From Ancylomarina sp. 16SWW S1-10-2 (GTDB taxonomy: Bacteria; Bacteroidota; Bacteroidia; Bacteroidales; Marinifilaceae), in assembly GCF_009669305.1 (NCBI RefSeq), contig NZ_SADB01000014.1, positions 52,041 through 116,040 of the forward strand: a stretch of 64,000 nucleotides of DNA. The letters run 5' to 3'. Position 1 is the first letter of the stretch. Each line of letters begins with the position of its first letter. Below the pieces are notes generated by a model, which made no database searches, was not told the DNA's origin, and was given only the letters and a program-made list of their open reading frames with translations. This document shows, in pieces, positions 1 to 8,413 of the stretch. A program made the translations under genes and the position numbers.

Positions 1-306
1 AGTGAATATAGCATTACACTACGCAGGTTTCCACGAGAAAGTGGTTTGGCCATTAATGATGTTTTTCCTGCTCAGGAAAAAAGAGTTGAATTGGACCAAA
101 CTGCTCCTGCAGGAGTGAAAAACGATTTTACAGAGGCTCGTTTGTATGTAGCAGGTATCACTAAGTCTCTTAAAATTAAAGAAGGTCAGTCTGAAGTTAC
201 TTTCAAAGTAAAAGTACCAGCAGGAAAATACGATATGGAAGCTCGATTAATCGACACAGATAATCGTATACATCCAGCTTACTATGTTTATATAGAAAAG
301 TTGTAG
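1..306 (+). CDS. Sulfatase, C-terminal fragment (cut by window edge)
   Basis: The frame is open from base 1, so only the last 101 residues of a longer protein are present. The piece has the beta-rich ending usual in Bacteroidota arylsulfatases: a YSITLRRFPRESG-like strand near the start, then an ARLYVAGI segment, a TFKVKVPAGKYDMEARLID segment, and a final AYYVYIEKL strand. The catalytic N-terminal domain with the formylglycine site lies outside the window. An internal TTG at 46 could be mistaken for a start, but homologous sequence continues upstream of it. The role, release of sulfate from a glycan, is inferred from the family and fits the fucose-polysaccharide genes downstream. Confidence 0.72.
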   Translation, partial: SEYSITLRRFPRESGLAINDVFPAQEKRVELDQTAPAGVKNDFTEARLYVAGITKSLKIKEGQSEVTFKVKVPAGKYDMEARLIDTDNRIHPAYYVYIEKL

Positions 307-496
307 AGGGGCAGATACAGGACAAATTAAGGTCTTCTGATCAAATTAAAGATTATCGTGATTTGCATAAATAGAGGTGATTTGTAATTCTGATCTATTT
401 TTCCTCTAAAATGTTAATATTTCAGGTACATCTATACTATTAGCTTTATAGACTGTTTTATTAAAAGTACCTTCTGCACTTCAAAAAAAATAAAGG

Positions 497-1393
497 ATGA
501 TAAATAAAGTAGGAAATATAAAGGCTCACATATACATGGCAACTGCCATGATTCTTTTTGCTATAATATCTCCCGTAGGAAAAATTGTACTGGATTATAT
601 TCATCCACTTACATTAAATACTTTCAGATTATTGGGTGCTGCTATCTGTTTTTGGATTACCTCTATTTTTGTAAAAGAGAAAGTATCTAAAAAAGATTTA
701 TTCCTTTTATTCTTTGCTGCGCTTTTTGGAACGATGCTTAATCAGGGATTATTTATAATAGGATTAAGCAAAACAAATCCGATACATTCTAGCTTGATGA
801 CCTCTACTGCGCCTATACTAACGATGATTATTTCGGCTTTTTATTTAAAAGAAAAGATAACGTCGAGACGTATAATTGGAGTTTTAATAGGTGCTGGAGG
901 TGCTGCCATGCTAATATTAATGAACAAACAAACAGGGGATTATCCTAGTAGTATATGGGGAGATATAATTTGTCTGATGGCACAATTATCGTTTGCCATA
1001 TATCTTACCGTCTTTTTAAAACTTGTAAAAAAATACTCTCCTGTAACGGTAAGTAAATGGATGTTCACTTATGCTTTTATATGCTATTTCATTATATCTT
1101 TTCACGATATAGTCAATGACGATATTTTTTCATTACCGATAGGCATTTGGGTAAGAATCTTTGTTATTGCTATAATGTGTACTTATGTGACATTTAATTT
1201 GATGATGAGATCCCAAAGGTGTCTTAGTCCTACAATGATATCTACTTATAATTATTTTTTACCGATTATAGGAGCAGGAATCAGTTATGCTTTAGGTATG
1301 GGAACGCTTGGTATTTCGGCCTTTGTAGCAACTGCACTCATTCTTGTCGGTGTAATTTTTGTGAATAAAAGTAAGACGAAAAAGTTGAATTAA
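497..1393 (+). CDS. EamA/DMT-family transporter
   Basis: The protein has 298 residues and about ten hydrophobic segments, the usual size and architecture of the drug/metabolite transporter (EamA) superfamily, made of two repeats of five helices. The first half has the typical sequence around TLNTFRLLGAAICFW and a conserved SLMTSTAPILTMI helix; the second repeat ends in a short basic tail. It would sit in the inner membrane and export or import a small metabolite; the substrate cannot be read from sequence. It lies between two sulfatase pieces and has its own intergenic space on both sides (about 190 and 90 bases), so it may be an insertion unrelated to polysaccharide breakdown. Confidence 0.88.
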   Translation: MINKVGNIKAHIYMATAMILFAIISPVGKIVLDYIHPLTLNTFRLLGAAICFWITSIFVKEKVSKKDLFLLFFAALFGTMLNQGLFIIGLSKTNPIHSSLMTSTAPILTMIISAFYLKEKITSRRIIGVLIGAGGAAMLILMNKQTGDYPSSIWGDIICLMAQLSFAIYLTVFLKLVKKYSPVTVSKWMFTYAFICYFIISFHDIVNDDIFSLPIGIWVRIFVIAIMCTYVTFNLMMRSQRCLSPTMISTYNYFLPIIGAGISYALGMGTLGISAFVATALILVGVIFVNKSKTKKLN

Positions 1394-1481
1394 TATTCCA
1401 AAATATACGTAATGCGGAACTGTTCATTAAGGATTTATTTTGTCAAAATTGCGTTAGAGGTAATGATTAATAAACAAGAGT

Positions 1482-1778
1482 TTATGTTTCTTGTTACATG
1501 AGGAAGGTAAGTTTCCAGAAAGAGCAATTTATTGGCATTTTCCACATCACCAAAAAGAGGGTGTTTCCATGGAAGCAGATATTCTAAAAGGAAAATGGAA
1601 GCTTATTTATGAGTTTGAAACAGAAAAAAAACACCTCTATAATTTGGAAGAAGATTTAGGTGAAGAAGATAACCTATTTCAGGATTATCCAGAAATAGGT
1701 AAGAGTCTTTTAGTGGAATTAGAGGAATCGCAGAAAAAAGTAGGTGCTGAAATGCCACAGACAAATGAAAATTATTAA
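1482..1778 (+). pseudogene. Sulfatase C-terminal relic
   Basis: This open stretch encodes about 95 residues that resemble only the extreme C-terminus of a family S1 sulfatase: a WHFPHHQ motif, then a GKWKLIYEFE strand, HLYNLEEDLGEEDNL, and a final helix ending in AEMPQTNENY. Intact sulfatases carry these motifs after some 400 residues of catalytic domain, none of which is present here. A stop codon lies at 1464-1466 in this frame, with no plausible start or signal sequence after it. The likely reading is the remnant of a deleted sulfatase gene. Its end touches the beginning of the next esterase gene, whose possible GTG start at 1744 lies inside the relic. Confidence 0.72.
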
Positions 1779-1797
1779 AACGATTAAATTTTATGTT

Positions 1798-2721
1798 ATG
1801 AGTAGAGTATTATTTTTAGTTATTTTTCTTTTTAGTTCATCTTTTATATATGGGCAAAGTGCTACAGAACTTGAAATACTTAAGGGTTTCAATCACAAAG
1901 AAAGTGTGGTTTATAAAACGGTGGATGGAGTTCGCTTAAACATGGATATTTTCTACCCTGATTCGACTAAAATGCAGGAAAAAAATCCTTGGATGATACA
2001 TGTGCATGGTGGTGGCTGGGCAGGAGGTAATAAATTCGTAATCTTAAAACCTCCTTTCTTGTCTACTTTGCATACTCTTGTTGATAGTGGTGTTGTGTGT
2101 GTAAGTATAGAGTATCGAAAAGCCCGTGGTAGTTCTAATGCCTACGATGCTGTTGTGGATGCTAAAGATGCTACCCGTTTTCTCATAAAAAATGCAGATA
2201 AATTTAAATTAGATAAGAATAAATATGGGATTTGGGGTGGTTCAGCAGGTGGACATCTCAGCTTGGTTACAGCTTTAGGTGCAGATTCTGATTTTCAGGG
2301 TGATTCGCAACTGTCGGATATTTCCACCCGATATAAATGTGTAGTCTCTTATTTTCCTTTTACTTCATGTTTAAATCCTGATTTAAGACCGGGTTCTATT
2401 TTTGAAGATGAAACTCTTTTTGTTCGCCTTTTGGGTGCACCATTAAATGAGAAACCTGAATTGGCTCGCTTACTCAGTCCAGCCGAACTTTTAAAAGGAA
2501 ACAGTTCTCCAATATTATTAATTCATGGCGATAAGGATAAAACACTTCCAATCAAGAACTCTCTTTATATGCTAAAGGTTGCAAAGGAAAAAAATGCGGA
2601 TGTTCAATTATTGACGATTAAAAATGCAGGGCATAGTTTTAAGGGTTCAAACATTTCACCTTCCATGAAAGATCTGAATGATTATTCTGCCAAATATATT
2701 CTTTCCCATTTGAAAGACTAA
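1798..2721 (+). CDS. Secreted alpha/beta-hydrolase, carbohydrate esterase-like
   Basis: A 307-residue alpha/beta-hydrolase of the BD-FAE/acetyl-xylan-esterase type. An oxyanion HGGGW motif lies at residues 70-74, the nucleophile elbow GGSAGG puts serine at 149, a LIHGDKDK loop supplies the acid (Asp245 or Asp247), and His279 sits in NAGHS. From the ATG at 1798 the first 20 residues form a clear signal peptide ending in YGQ. An earlier ATG at 1765 and a GTG at 1744 are in frame but overlap the sulfatase relic. The enzyme probably removes acetyl or aromatic acyl esters from oligosaccharides in the periplasm. The family is clear; the exact ester is not known. Confidence 0.82.
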   Translation: MSRVLFLVIFLFSSSFIYGQSATELEILKGFNHKESVVYKTVDGVRLNMDIFYPDSTKMQEKNPWMIHVHGGGWAGGNKFVILKPPFLSTLHTLVDSGVVCVSIEYRKARGSSNAYDAVVDAKDATRFLIKNADKFKLDKNKYGIWGGSAGGHLSLVTALGADSDFQGDSQLSDISTRYKCVVSYFPFTSCLNPDLRPGSIFEDETLFVRLLGAPLNEKPELARLLSPAELLKGNSSPILLIHGDKDKTLPIKNSLYMLKVAKEKNADVQLLTIKNAGHSFKGSNISPSMKDLNDYSAKYILSHLKD

Positions 2722-2800
2722 GCACATCAAAATAGATAAAGGCTGAAAATACTGCTGATTTTGAGATTTTAAAAATAACTATTTGCCTAAGTGAAGAAAT

Positions 2801-3628
2801 ATGCAAACGAAAAACAAGTTCAGATTATTAAGTATCTCTTTACTAATGATTTTCTCAGTTGTAGCTAGAGCACAAAATAATTCCCAGACCAATGATGGTT
2901 TTGTGAAACTATTTAATGGAGAAAACTGGGATGGCTGGCATCTTAAACTAAGAAATGGAGATGAAGAGATGGCTAAAAAAGTGTATGCCATTGAAGATGG
3001 AATGGTTCATGTTTTTAAAGATTTTCCGGATAGTATTAATATGAATACAGGTGAAAATGGAACGCACGGACTTTTTTATACGAATAAAAAATATAGTAAA
3101 TACATTCTTCGATTTCAGTACAAGTGGGGAACGAAAATTGCTAATAATTTCGATAAATGGCAATACGATGCAGGTGTTTATTTTCATGTAATAGACGATA
3201 AAGTTTGGCCCACTGGAATTGAATTTCAAATCCGTTACGATCATACAAAATTCTGCAATCATACCGGAGATTTAATACGACCAGCGGGTGCCGATTATAC
3301 ATGGTATTGCGATGAAGATAGCAAAACCTATTTGCATCCAGATGATGGTGGAAAGCCAGAGGTGAAGAGAGATTGGATGCATTTGGGAGCACCAACAAAA
3401 AAAATCCATGCATTGGATGGCAAGTGGAATCAATGTGAAATTATTGTTATGGGAGCTCAATATGTTATTTACAAATTAAATGGAGATGTGGTGAATGTAG
3501 CTTTCAATTTAAGTCCTGGAGAAGGAATCTTGGGCTTTCAATCTGAGACTGCCGAAATTTATTACCAGAATATAGAAATAAAAGAATTCGAGGAAATTAT
3601 TCCTATTGAGCAATTTCTAAAGAAATAG
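2801..3628 (+). CDS. DUF1080 (3-keto-glycoside hydrolase/lyase-like) secreted protein
   Basis: This 275-residue protein has a signal peptide ending at ARAQ (about residue 25) followed by one DUF1080/PF06439 jelly-roll domain. Family hallmarks are the N-terminal FVKLFNGENWDGWHLK stretch, a central GTHGLFYTNKKYSKYILR strand, a GVYFHV/GIEFQI pair, and a C-terminal ILGFQSE and IYYQNIEIK end. Characterised members act on glycosides already oxidised at C3 (3-keto sugars). A second DUF1080 gene follows at 7607. No Gfo/Idh-type C3 dehydrogenase is in the window, although two FAD oxidoreductases are. It could also be a plain carbohydrate-binding or glycosidase domain. Confidence 0.8.
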   Translation: MQTKNKFRLLSISLLMIFSVVARAQNNSQTNDGFVKLFNGENWDGWHLKLRNGDEEMAKKVYAIEDGMVHVFKDFPDSINMNTGENGTHGLFYTNKKYSKYILRFQYKWGTKIANNFDKWQYDAGVYFHVIDDKVWPTGIEFQIRYDHTKFCNHTGDLIRPAGADYTWYCDEDSKTYLHPDDGGKPEVKRDWMHLGAPTKKIHALDGKWNQCEIIVMGAQYVIYKLNGDVVNVAFNLSPGEGILGFQSETAEIYYQNIEIKEFEEIIPIEQFLKK

Positions 3629-3687
3629 GACGGAGATTAGGGATGAGTTTTTAAAAGCAGAATTAGAATGGATTGATAAGTAGTATT

Positions 3688-3729
3688 AAGCGGAATTGTT
3701 ACAACGAGCTAACAATTCCGCTTTTTTTG
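3688..3729 (+). terminator. Rho-independent terminator
   Basis: A perfect 13-base-pair stem (3688-3700 with 3711-3723, arms AAGCGGAATTGTT and AACAATTCCGCTT) has a 10-base loop and is followed directly by a run of seven T. It ends the 1.8-3.6 kb transcription unit. A close copy with a paired (compensatory) base change occurs at 19537-19580. Confidence 0.85.
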
Positions 3730-3815
3730 TTGATTCTATAACAAATGCAACATTCGACCTATTTATTGGAATAAATTCTAGGTCTATAAACTGCTACTTA
3801 TGGCTATTTTGTCAT
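3688..3815 (+). repeat. Duplicated terminator-plus-upstream-region cassette, copy A
   Basis: Beyond the hairpin, this region shares blocks in the same order with 19537-19655: an AACATTYGACYTATT block, a TTGGAAT block, and a CTTATGGCTATTTTG block (TTTATGGCTAATTTG in copy B) placed about 30 bases (copy A) or 120 bases (copy B) before the next gene. The last block resembles the Bacteroidota minus-7 element (TAnnTTTG). The cassette may be a duplicated end-of-operon/start-of-operon unit upstream of the lyase at 3842. Confidence 0.55.
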
Positions 3816-3841
3816 TAATAATATAGAAAAAATGTAATTGT

Positions 3842-5791
3842 ATGAAAACATCTAATAATAAGTTTATTTTAATATTTATTGTACTCGCGAGCATGATGTG
3901 CTCATGTACAAACGCAGAATCTAAAAAGGAGTCTTTGAACATTCCTGCTTATTTGAAGGCTGGAGATAGTAAGCATATTTATCCAACAGTGGAACAAATA
4001 GAAATGTTGAAAAAGGTGGTTCCTGAAACTGCTTTTCAACCAGCTCCTCAAGCATCAGATCGTGCTTATTGGGATAAGATTGCGAATGGAGAAGAGGGAA
4101 AAGTGTATTTAGAAGAGGCAGTTTCCTTACTTAAAAGAAAACCAGAAGTTCCTATTAGCGATGCAATCTATCGTCGCGCTAATAAAGAAGGAAACCGTAA
4201 GATTTACAAACCTAGATATTATCGCACGATGGATCGACTTGAGAAGTTTATCATCGCGGAATGTATAGAAAATAAGGGGCGATTTATCCCTCAAGTTGAG
4301 GTTTATTGTGATTCTATAATGGCTATGAAATCGTGGATGCATCCCAATCATGATGACCGCGAAAATAGTGTATTAGAAGGCAAGCGCGTGGCCATTGATC
4401 TTGGAGCACGTAAATTTGGATTGGTATTAGCATTGGCAAATGCTTTATTGGTAGATAAATTACCTGAGTCATTAAGATCTGAAATTACGACTCAATTGCA
4501 ATGGCGAATTACCGATTCATATCTTAAAACTTGTAAAGGTGAAGATAAAGTAGGAAATAGCTGGGTGAAATCTACTAGTAACTGGAATTCGGTTTGTACG
4601 AGCGGAACCATATTTTCAACCATCGTAGCTTCAAAAAATAGTAATGAACGTATTGTTGCTATTGGTTGTGCCTTAAATAGTATGGTATATTACCTATCGG
4701 GTTTTGGCGCAGATGGTTATTGTTCGGAAGGTACTGGATATTGGAATTATGGATTTGGTCATTATTTGTATTTAGCTGAGATTTTAGAGGATTATACTGA
4801 TGGAAAAATAAACCTTTTTGAGTTTAACGATCCAGAGAAGTTAAAAAATGTGGCAAATTTCCCTCATAATTTTCAAATTCATGAAGGAATGTATGCGCCT
4901 TTTGCTGATGGTGTCACAAGAGTAAAATCAGGGAACGATAATTTTGCATACATCATGGCAAGTAAACACTATGGTGCACAGAAACAAGTGCAATTTGTTC
5001 CCGATGAAGGTGTTCAAACTTTGGTTATTTGGAACGATGGACAAGATTATACTTATTCAACTCAAACAAGTTCAAAACTACCAGAATATACTTATTTCGA
5101 TGATTTTGGCATTCTAATTTCACGTGGTCAGCAACAGGTTCCTTTTTCTATAGCCATAAAAGCAGGTCATAATGCCGAAAATCATAACCATAGCGATGTT
5201 GGAACTTATGTATTGGTGTTAGGTGAGGATTATATTTCAGGTGACATTGGAGCGCCATCTTACACTGCTGGTGCTTTTTCAAAAAACAATCCTGCTCGAA
5301 GTTCATGGGGGCATCCAGTACCAAGAATCAACAAAAGTTTACAGTCAAATGGTATTGAGTTCAAAGGAAAGATACTTCAAACAAGTTTTAATAAAGAAGC
5401 TGATAATCTTGTAATGGATATTAAGCCAGCGTATGAAATTTCTGGTTTAGAAAAATTAGAACGAAGCGTGGTAAACGATAAAACTGGAAAAGGATGCATC
5501 ACTATAACAGATAATTTTGAAGCTAGTGAGTCTGTTAGTTTCGGAACTGCCATTATGGTTAATGTAGATTATAAAATTGTAGGTGATAATACCATTATTA
5601 TTAATTCAGAGAATCAAAAAGTAAAAGTTGAAATTAGCTCTGTTGGAGGTAAGGTAATTATTAAAGATGAGGTAGTACCTATAAAACATTTGCGCAGTGG
5701 CAAAACATCTTACCGTATTGGAGTAGATTTTGAAAAACCTTTACAAAAAGGTTCAATCAGTGTAAAATATATTCCTGTAACAGAGGATTAA
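3842..5791 (+). CDS. Heparinase II/III-like polysaccharide lyase, lipoprotein
   Basis: The protein has 649 residues with a lipoprotein-type signal whose cysteine is 20 or 22. An N-terminal alpha-helical (toroid) part of roughly 80-380 is followed by a beta-sandwich Heparinase_II_III part. The conserved histidine/aspartate motif NHNHSD spans residues 447-452 and is followed by GTYVLVLGEDYISGDIG, as in this lyase superfamily, where the histidine region contributes to catalysis or metal binding. Such enzymes cleave uronate-containing chains by beta-elimination, giving unsaturated ends that the GH88 enzyme at 40383 could process. The substrate is not predictable. It is the first gene after the terminator cassette and probably starts a new transcription unit. 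Confidence 0.78.
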   Translation: MKTSNNKFILIFIVLASMMCSCTNAESKKESLNIPAYLKAGDSKHIYPTVEQIEMLKKVVPETAFQPAPQASDRAYWDKIANGEEGKVYLEEAVSLLKRKPEVPISDAIYRRANKEGNRKIYKPRYYRTMDRLEKFIIAECIENKGRFIPQVEVYCDSIMAMKSWMHPNHDDRENSVLEGKRVAIDLGARKFGLVLALANALLVDKLPESLRSEITTQLQWRITDSYLKTCKGEDKVGNSWVKSTSNWNSVCTSGTIFSTIVASKNSNERIVAIGCALNSMVYYLSGFGADGYCSEGTGYWNYGFGHYLYLAEILEDYTDGKINLFEFNDPEKLKNVANFPHNFQIHEGMYAPFADGVTRVKSGNDNFAYIMASKHYGAQKQVQFVPDEGVQTLVIWNDGQDYTYSTQTSSKLPEYTYFDDFGILISRGQQQVPFSIAIKAGHNAENHNHSDVGTYVLVLGEDYISGDIGAPSYTAGAFSKNNPARSSWGHPVPRINKSLQSNGIEFKGKILQTSFNKEADNLVMDIKPAYEISGLEKLERSVVNDKTGKGCITITDNFEASESVSFGTAIMVNVDYKIVGDNTIIINSENQKVKVEISSVGGKVIIKDEVVPIKHLRSGKTSYRIGVDFEKPLQKGSISVKYIPVTED

Positions 5792-5935
5792 TCTTTTGCT
5801 ATAAATGCTGTACAAAGTTGTTGAATATCTTAAAGTGAGCAATAGGCTTATTACTTATTTTATCAAATTCAGTTATAGTTGTTAAATCAGTATGAGAAAA
5901 AATATCAAACCGGTATTTACAATTAAGAATAAGAT

Positions 5936-7591
5936 ATGAATAGATTAAATTTTTATAGATGTTTGGTAGTTATTTCTTTGGTAGTAACAAGTTGTGCTTC
6001 CGGTGACCGAATGGTAAAGAATAGCTATCCAGATCCTTTAATTTTAGATATGGTTCATCATAATCCTGGTGAAGTTCCTTATAAATCGGCTTATAATGAT
6101 CCTGCTGTTATTAAGGAAATGGGCTATAATGGGAAAGTTTATTTTTTGTTTGAGTCCCCAGCTTTGGCAATCAATTGGGAATCAGTTGATCCTGACATCC
6201 TGCCTGTTGGTTCCGAAGAGCGAAAATGGGTAGATAATAAGGCCTTGCAAATCAAAAAGATGCATGCGTTATATAAAGAACAAGGCATGAATATATATGC
6301 TATGTCCGATCTTATTTTGTTTCCCCAAAGGCTGATAGAAAAGTATCATATTGAAGATACATTTGGCGATCCGAATAATCCGTTGATACAGAAGTTTATT
6401 CGTGCTCAACTTAATGAAATATTTGAACAATTCCCTGATCTTGATGGACTGGTTGTTCGCATTGGGGAGACTTATTTGCAAGATGCGCCCTATCATCAGG
6501 GAGCTATTGATAATAAAACCGATGCTGAGAAGACCATCATTCCTTTAATAAACATATTGCGTGAGGAGATTTGTGTTAAGCATGATAAGCAACTTATCTT
6601 TCGTACATGGAATGCTTTTGACCGAAATTTGAGCACCTATATGAAAGTAAGTGATGCTATAGAACCGCATCCAAATTTGATTATTAGCATTAAGCAATGC
6701 GAAGGCGATTTTCATCGAGCTCGTCCATTTAGTAAAGTGATAGGTCAAGGTCGTCATCCGCAGATTATTGAAGTGCAATGTGCTCGAGAATATGAAGGTA
6801 AAGGAGCCTATCCCAATTATATTGCAAATGGTGTAATTGAAGGTTTTGAGGAACATGCGCGGATGCCTGAAGATCAGATTAATAGTTTGCATAAGTTCGT
6901 CGAGAAAAGACCCGATTTATATGCAGGTGTATGGACCTGGTCGCGTGGAGGTGGATGGGATGGTCCTTATATCAAAAACGAAATGTGGTGTGATTTAAAT
7001 GCTTGGGTTATGGCTCAATGGGCTAAAGATCCTAAACAAAGTGAAGAAAGTGTTTTTAATAGGTATGCAAGAGAAAAATTAAAACTGAAAAGTGACGATG
7101 TTGTAGCATTCAGAAAGCTTTGTTTGCTTTCGGCTGAAGCAGTGGTACGTGGTAGAAATACAATTTATTGTGATATGAATCCATGGTGGACGCGCGATCA
7201 GGGTATCGGTTGGCCAGCTCCTGCAAAAGATGCCGTAGCTCAAACACGAAATCTGCAACAAAAAGATGAGTCTGTTGCCAAGTGGGAACAAATTGTTAAA
7301 CTAGCAGAATCTATACATTGGGGTAGTGAGGAGACTCGCAACCATGTAATAGGTTCAGCAGAGTATGGATTTCGTTTGTATAAAATATATCGAATACTTG
7401 TTTACATGTCCGATGCAGAAGCTAAAGGGAATGCAGAGGATGTTCAAAAGTGGATTCAAGCATACGATCAAGCATGGATAGATTATAACAAACTTTCTGA
7501 AGAGTTCAGTTTTGTGGCAACATTGTATACGCAAAAATACAATCGACATATTAAGAATAATGCAGATCGTAAAGTGAACGAACTAAGATAA
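5936..7591 (+). CDS. Putative TIM-barrel glycoside hydrolase lipoprotein, family unassigned
   Basis: This 551-residue protein has a lipoprotein signal (VVTSC, Cys20). The body looks like a (beta/alpha)8 glycosidase: a GLVVRIGETY strand with a candidate catalytic glutamate, a LIFRTWNAFDRN strand, a LIISIKQCEGDFH strand and a VWTWSRGGGWDGPYI segment followed by helices ending in FNRYAREKLKL. The layout recalls alpha-glucuronidase-like barrels (GH67/GH115 type), but I cannot assign it to a named family. It sits between a heparinase-like lyase and a DUF1080 gene, so removal of a uronic acid or another side group is a reasonable guess. Confidence 0.55.
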   Translation: MNRLNFYRCLVVISLVVTSCASGDRMVKNSYPDPLILDMVHHNPGEVPYKSAYNDPAVIKEMGYNGKVYFLFESPALAINWESVDPDILPVGSEERKWVDNKALQIKKMHALYKEQGMNIYAMSDLILFPQRLIEKYHIEDTFGDPNNPLIQKFIRAQLNEIFEQFPDLDGLVVRIGETYLQDAPYHQGAIDNKTDAEKTIIPLINILREEICVKHDKQLIFRTWNAFDRNLSTYMKVSDAIEPHPNLIISIKQCEGDFHRARPFSKVIGQGRHPQIIEVQCAREYEGKGAYPNYIANGVIEGFEEHARMPEDQINSLHKFVEKRPDLYAGVWTWSRGGGWDGPYIKNEMWCDLNAWVMAQWAKDPKQSEESVFNRYAREKLKLKSDDVVAFRKLCLLSAEAVVRGRNTIYCDMNPWWTRDQGIGWPAPAKDAVAQTRNLQQKDESVAKWEQIVKLAESIHWGSEETRNHVIGSAEYGFRLYKIYRILVYMSDAEAKGNAEDVQKWIQAYDQAWIDYNKLSEEFSFVATLYTQKYNRHIKNNADRKVNELR

Positions 7592-7606
7592 ATACCTATT
7601 TAAATT

Positions 7607-8329
7607 ATGAGAAAAAAGATACTTATCCTTCAGTGGGTTCTGATTACTTGTTTTGCCAATCCAATTTTTGCTCAGGTAAAATTAAAAGAACTATCAGATT
7701 TTCGGGAGCCAATAGGAAATTGGGTAAAGGCTGGGAAAGTAGAAATGGATTCGCAAAAGCCTGAAAGTTTAATCTATAAATCTGGAAGTAAATGCTTTGT
7801 GAATGGCGAGAATGGCAAGGCAAAATATCTGGTTTCAAAAAACGAATATCAGGACATGGAGTTTCATACTGACTTTATGTTGCCAAAAGGTTCTAATTCA
7901 GGAATATATTTTATGTGTAGGTACGAACTTCAACTATTTGATAGCTGGGGTGAAACTGATCTTACATATTATGATTGCGGAGGTATACAAAATAGATGGG
8001 ACAAAAGTACAGATGTGAATAAAAGAGGTTATAATGGATTTGCTCCGATGGTAAATGCATGCAAGGCACCAGGAGAATGGCAGAGTCTAGACATTATATT
8101 CAGGGCTCCAAAATTCAACAAAGAAGGTGAAAAAGTGAAAAATGCGAGTTTTGATAAAGTTATTTTAAACGGAATTGTGGTGCAAGAAAATGTAGATCTA
8201 ACAGTGCCAACTCGTGGAGCCATTTCTGGCGAAGAAGTTGCAAAAGCACCATTTCGACTGCAAGGAGGTCATGGACCTGTTGCTTACCGAAATATTAAAG
8301 TTAAAGATTTAGAGCACACAACTAAATAG
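7607..8329 (+). CDS. DUF1080 (3-keto-glycoside hydrolase/lyase-like) secreted protein
   Basis: A 240-residue secreted protein with a signal peptide ending at IFAQ and one DUF1080 domain. The family features seen are a central YQDMEFHTDFMLPKGSNSG stretch, a YELQLFDSWG strand, a GEWQSLDIIFRAPKF strand, and the C-terminal FRLQGGHGPVAYRNIKVK ending that is very typical of this domain. It starts 16 bases after the preceding glycosidase-like gene, so the two are almost certainly co-transcribed and may act on the same oligosaccharide. It is more typical of the family than the longer paralogue at 2801, which has a different C-terminal strand. The biochemical step is inferred only. Confidence 0.84.
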   Translation: MRKKILILQWVLITCFANPIFAQVKLKELSDFREPIGNWVKAGKVEMDSQKPESLIYKSGSKCFVNGENGKAKYLVSKNEYQDMEFHTDFMLPKGSNSGIYFMCRYELQLFDSWGETDLTYYDCGGIQNRWDKSTDVNKRGYNGFAPMVNACKAPGEWQSLDIIFRAPKFNKEGEKVKNASFDKVILNGIVVQENVDLTVPTRGAISGEEVAKAPFRLQGGHGPVAYRNIKVKDLEHTTK

Positions 8330-8413
8330 AAAGCAAATAAATAAGGAGAAACTATCTGAATGTCTAGAAGTTGATCTCTTATGTGATAATATAAAAAATA
8401 AATATTTAGAATT

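Noticed and set aside
2779-3460. Several minus-strand open frames over the first DUF1080 gene
   Set aside because: They are shadows of a well-supported plus-strand gene, and they lack any recognisable domain or start context.
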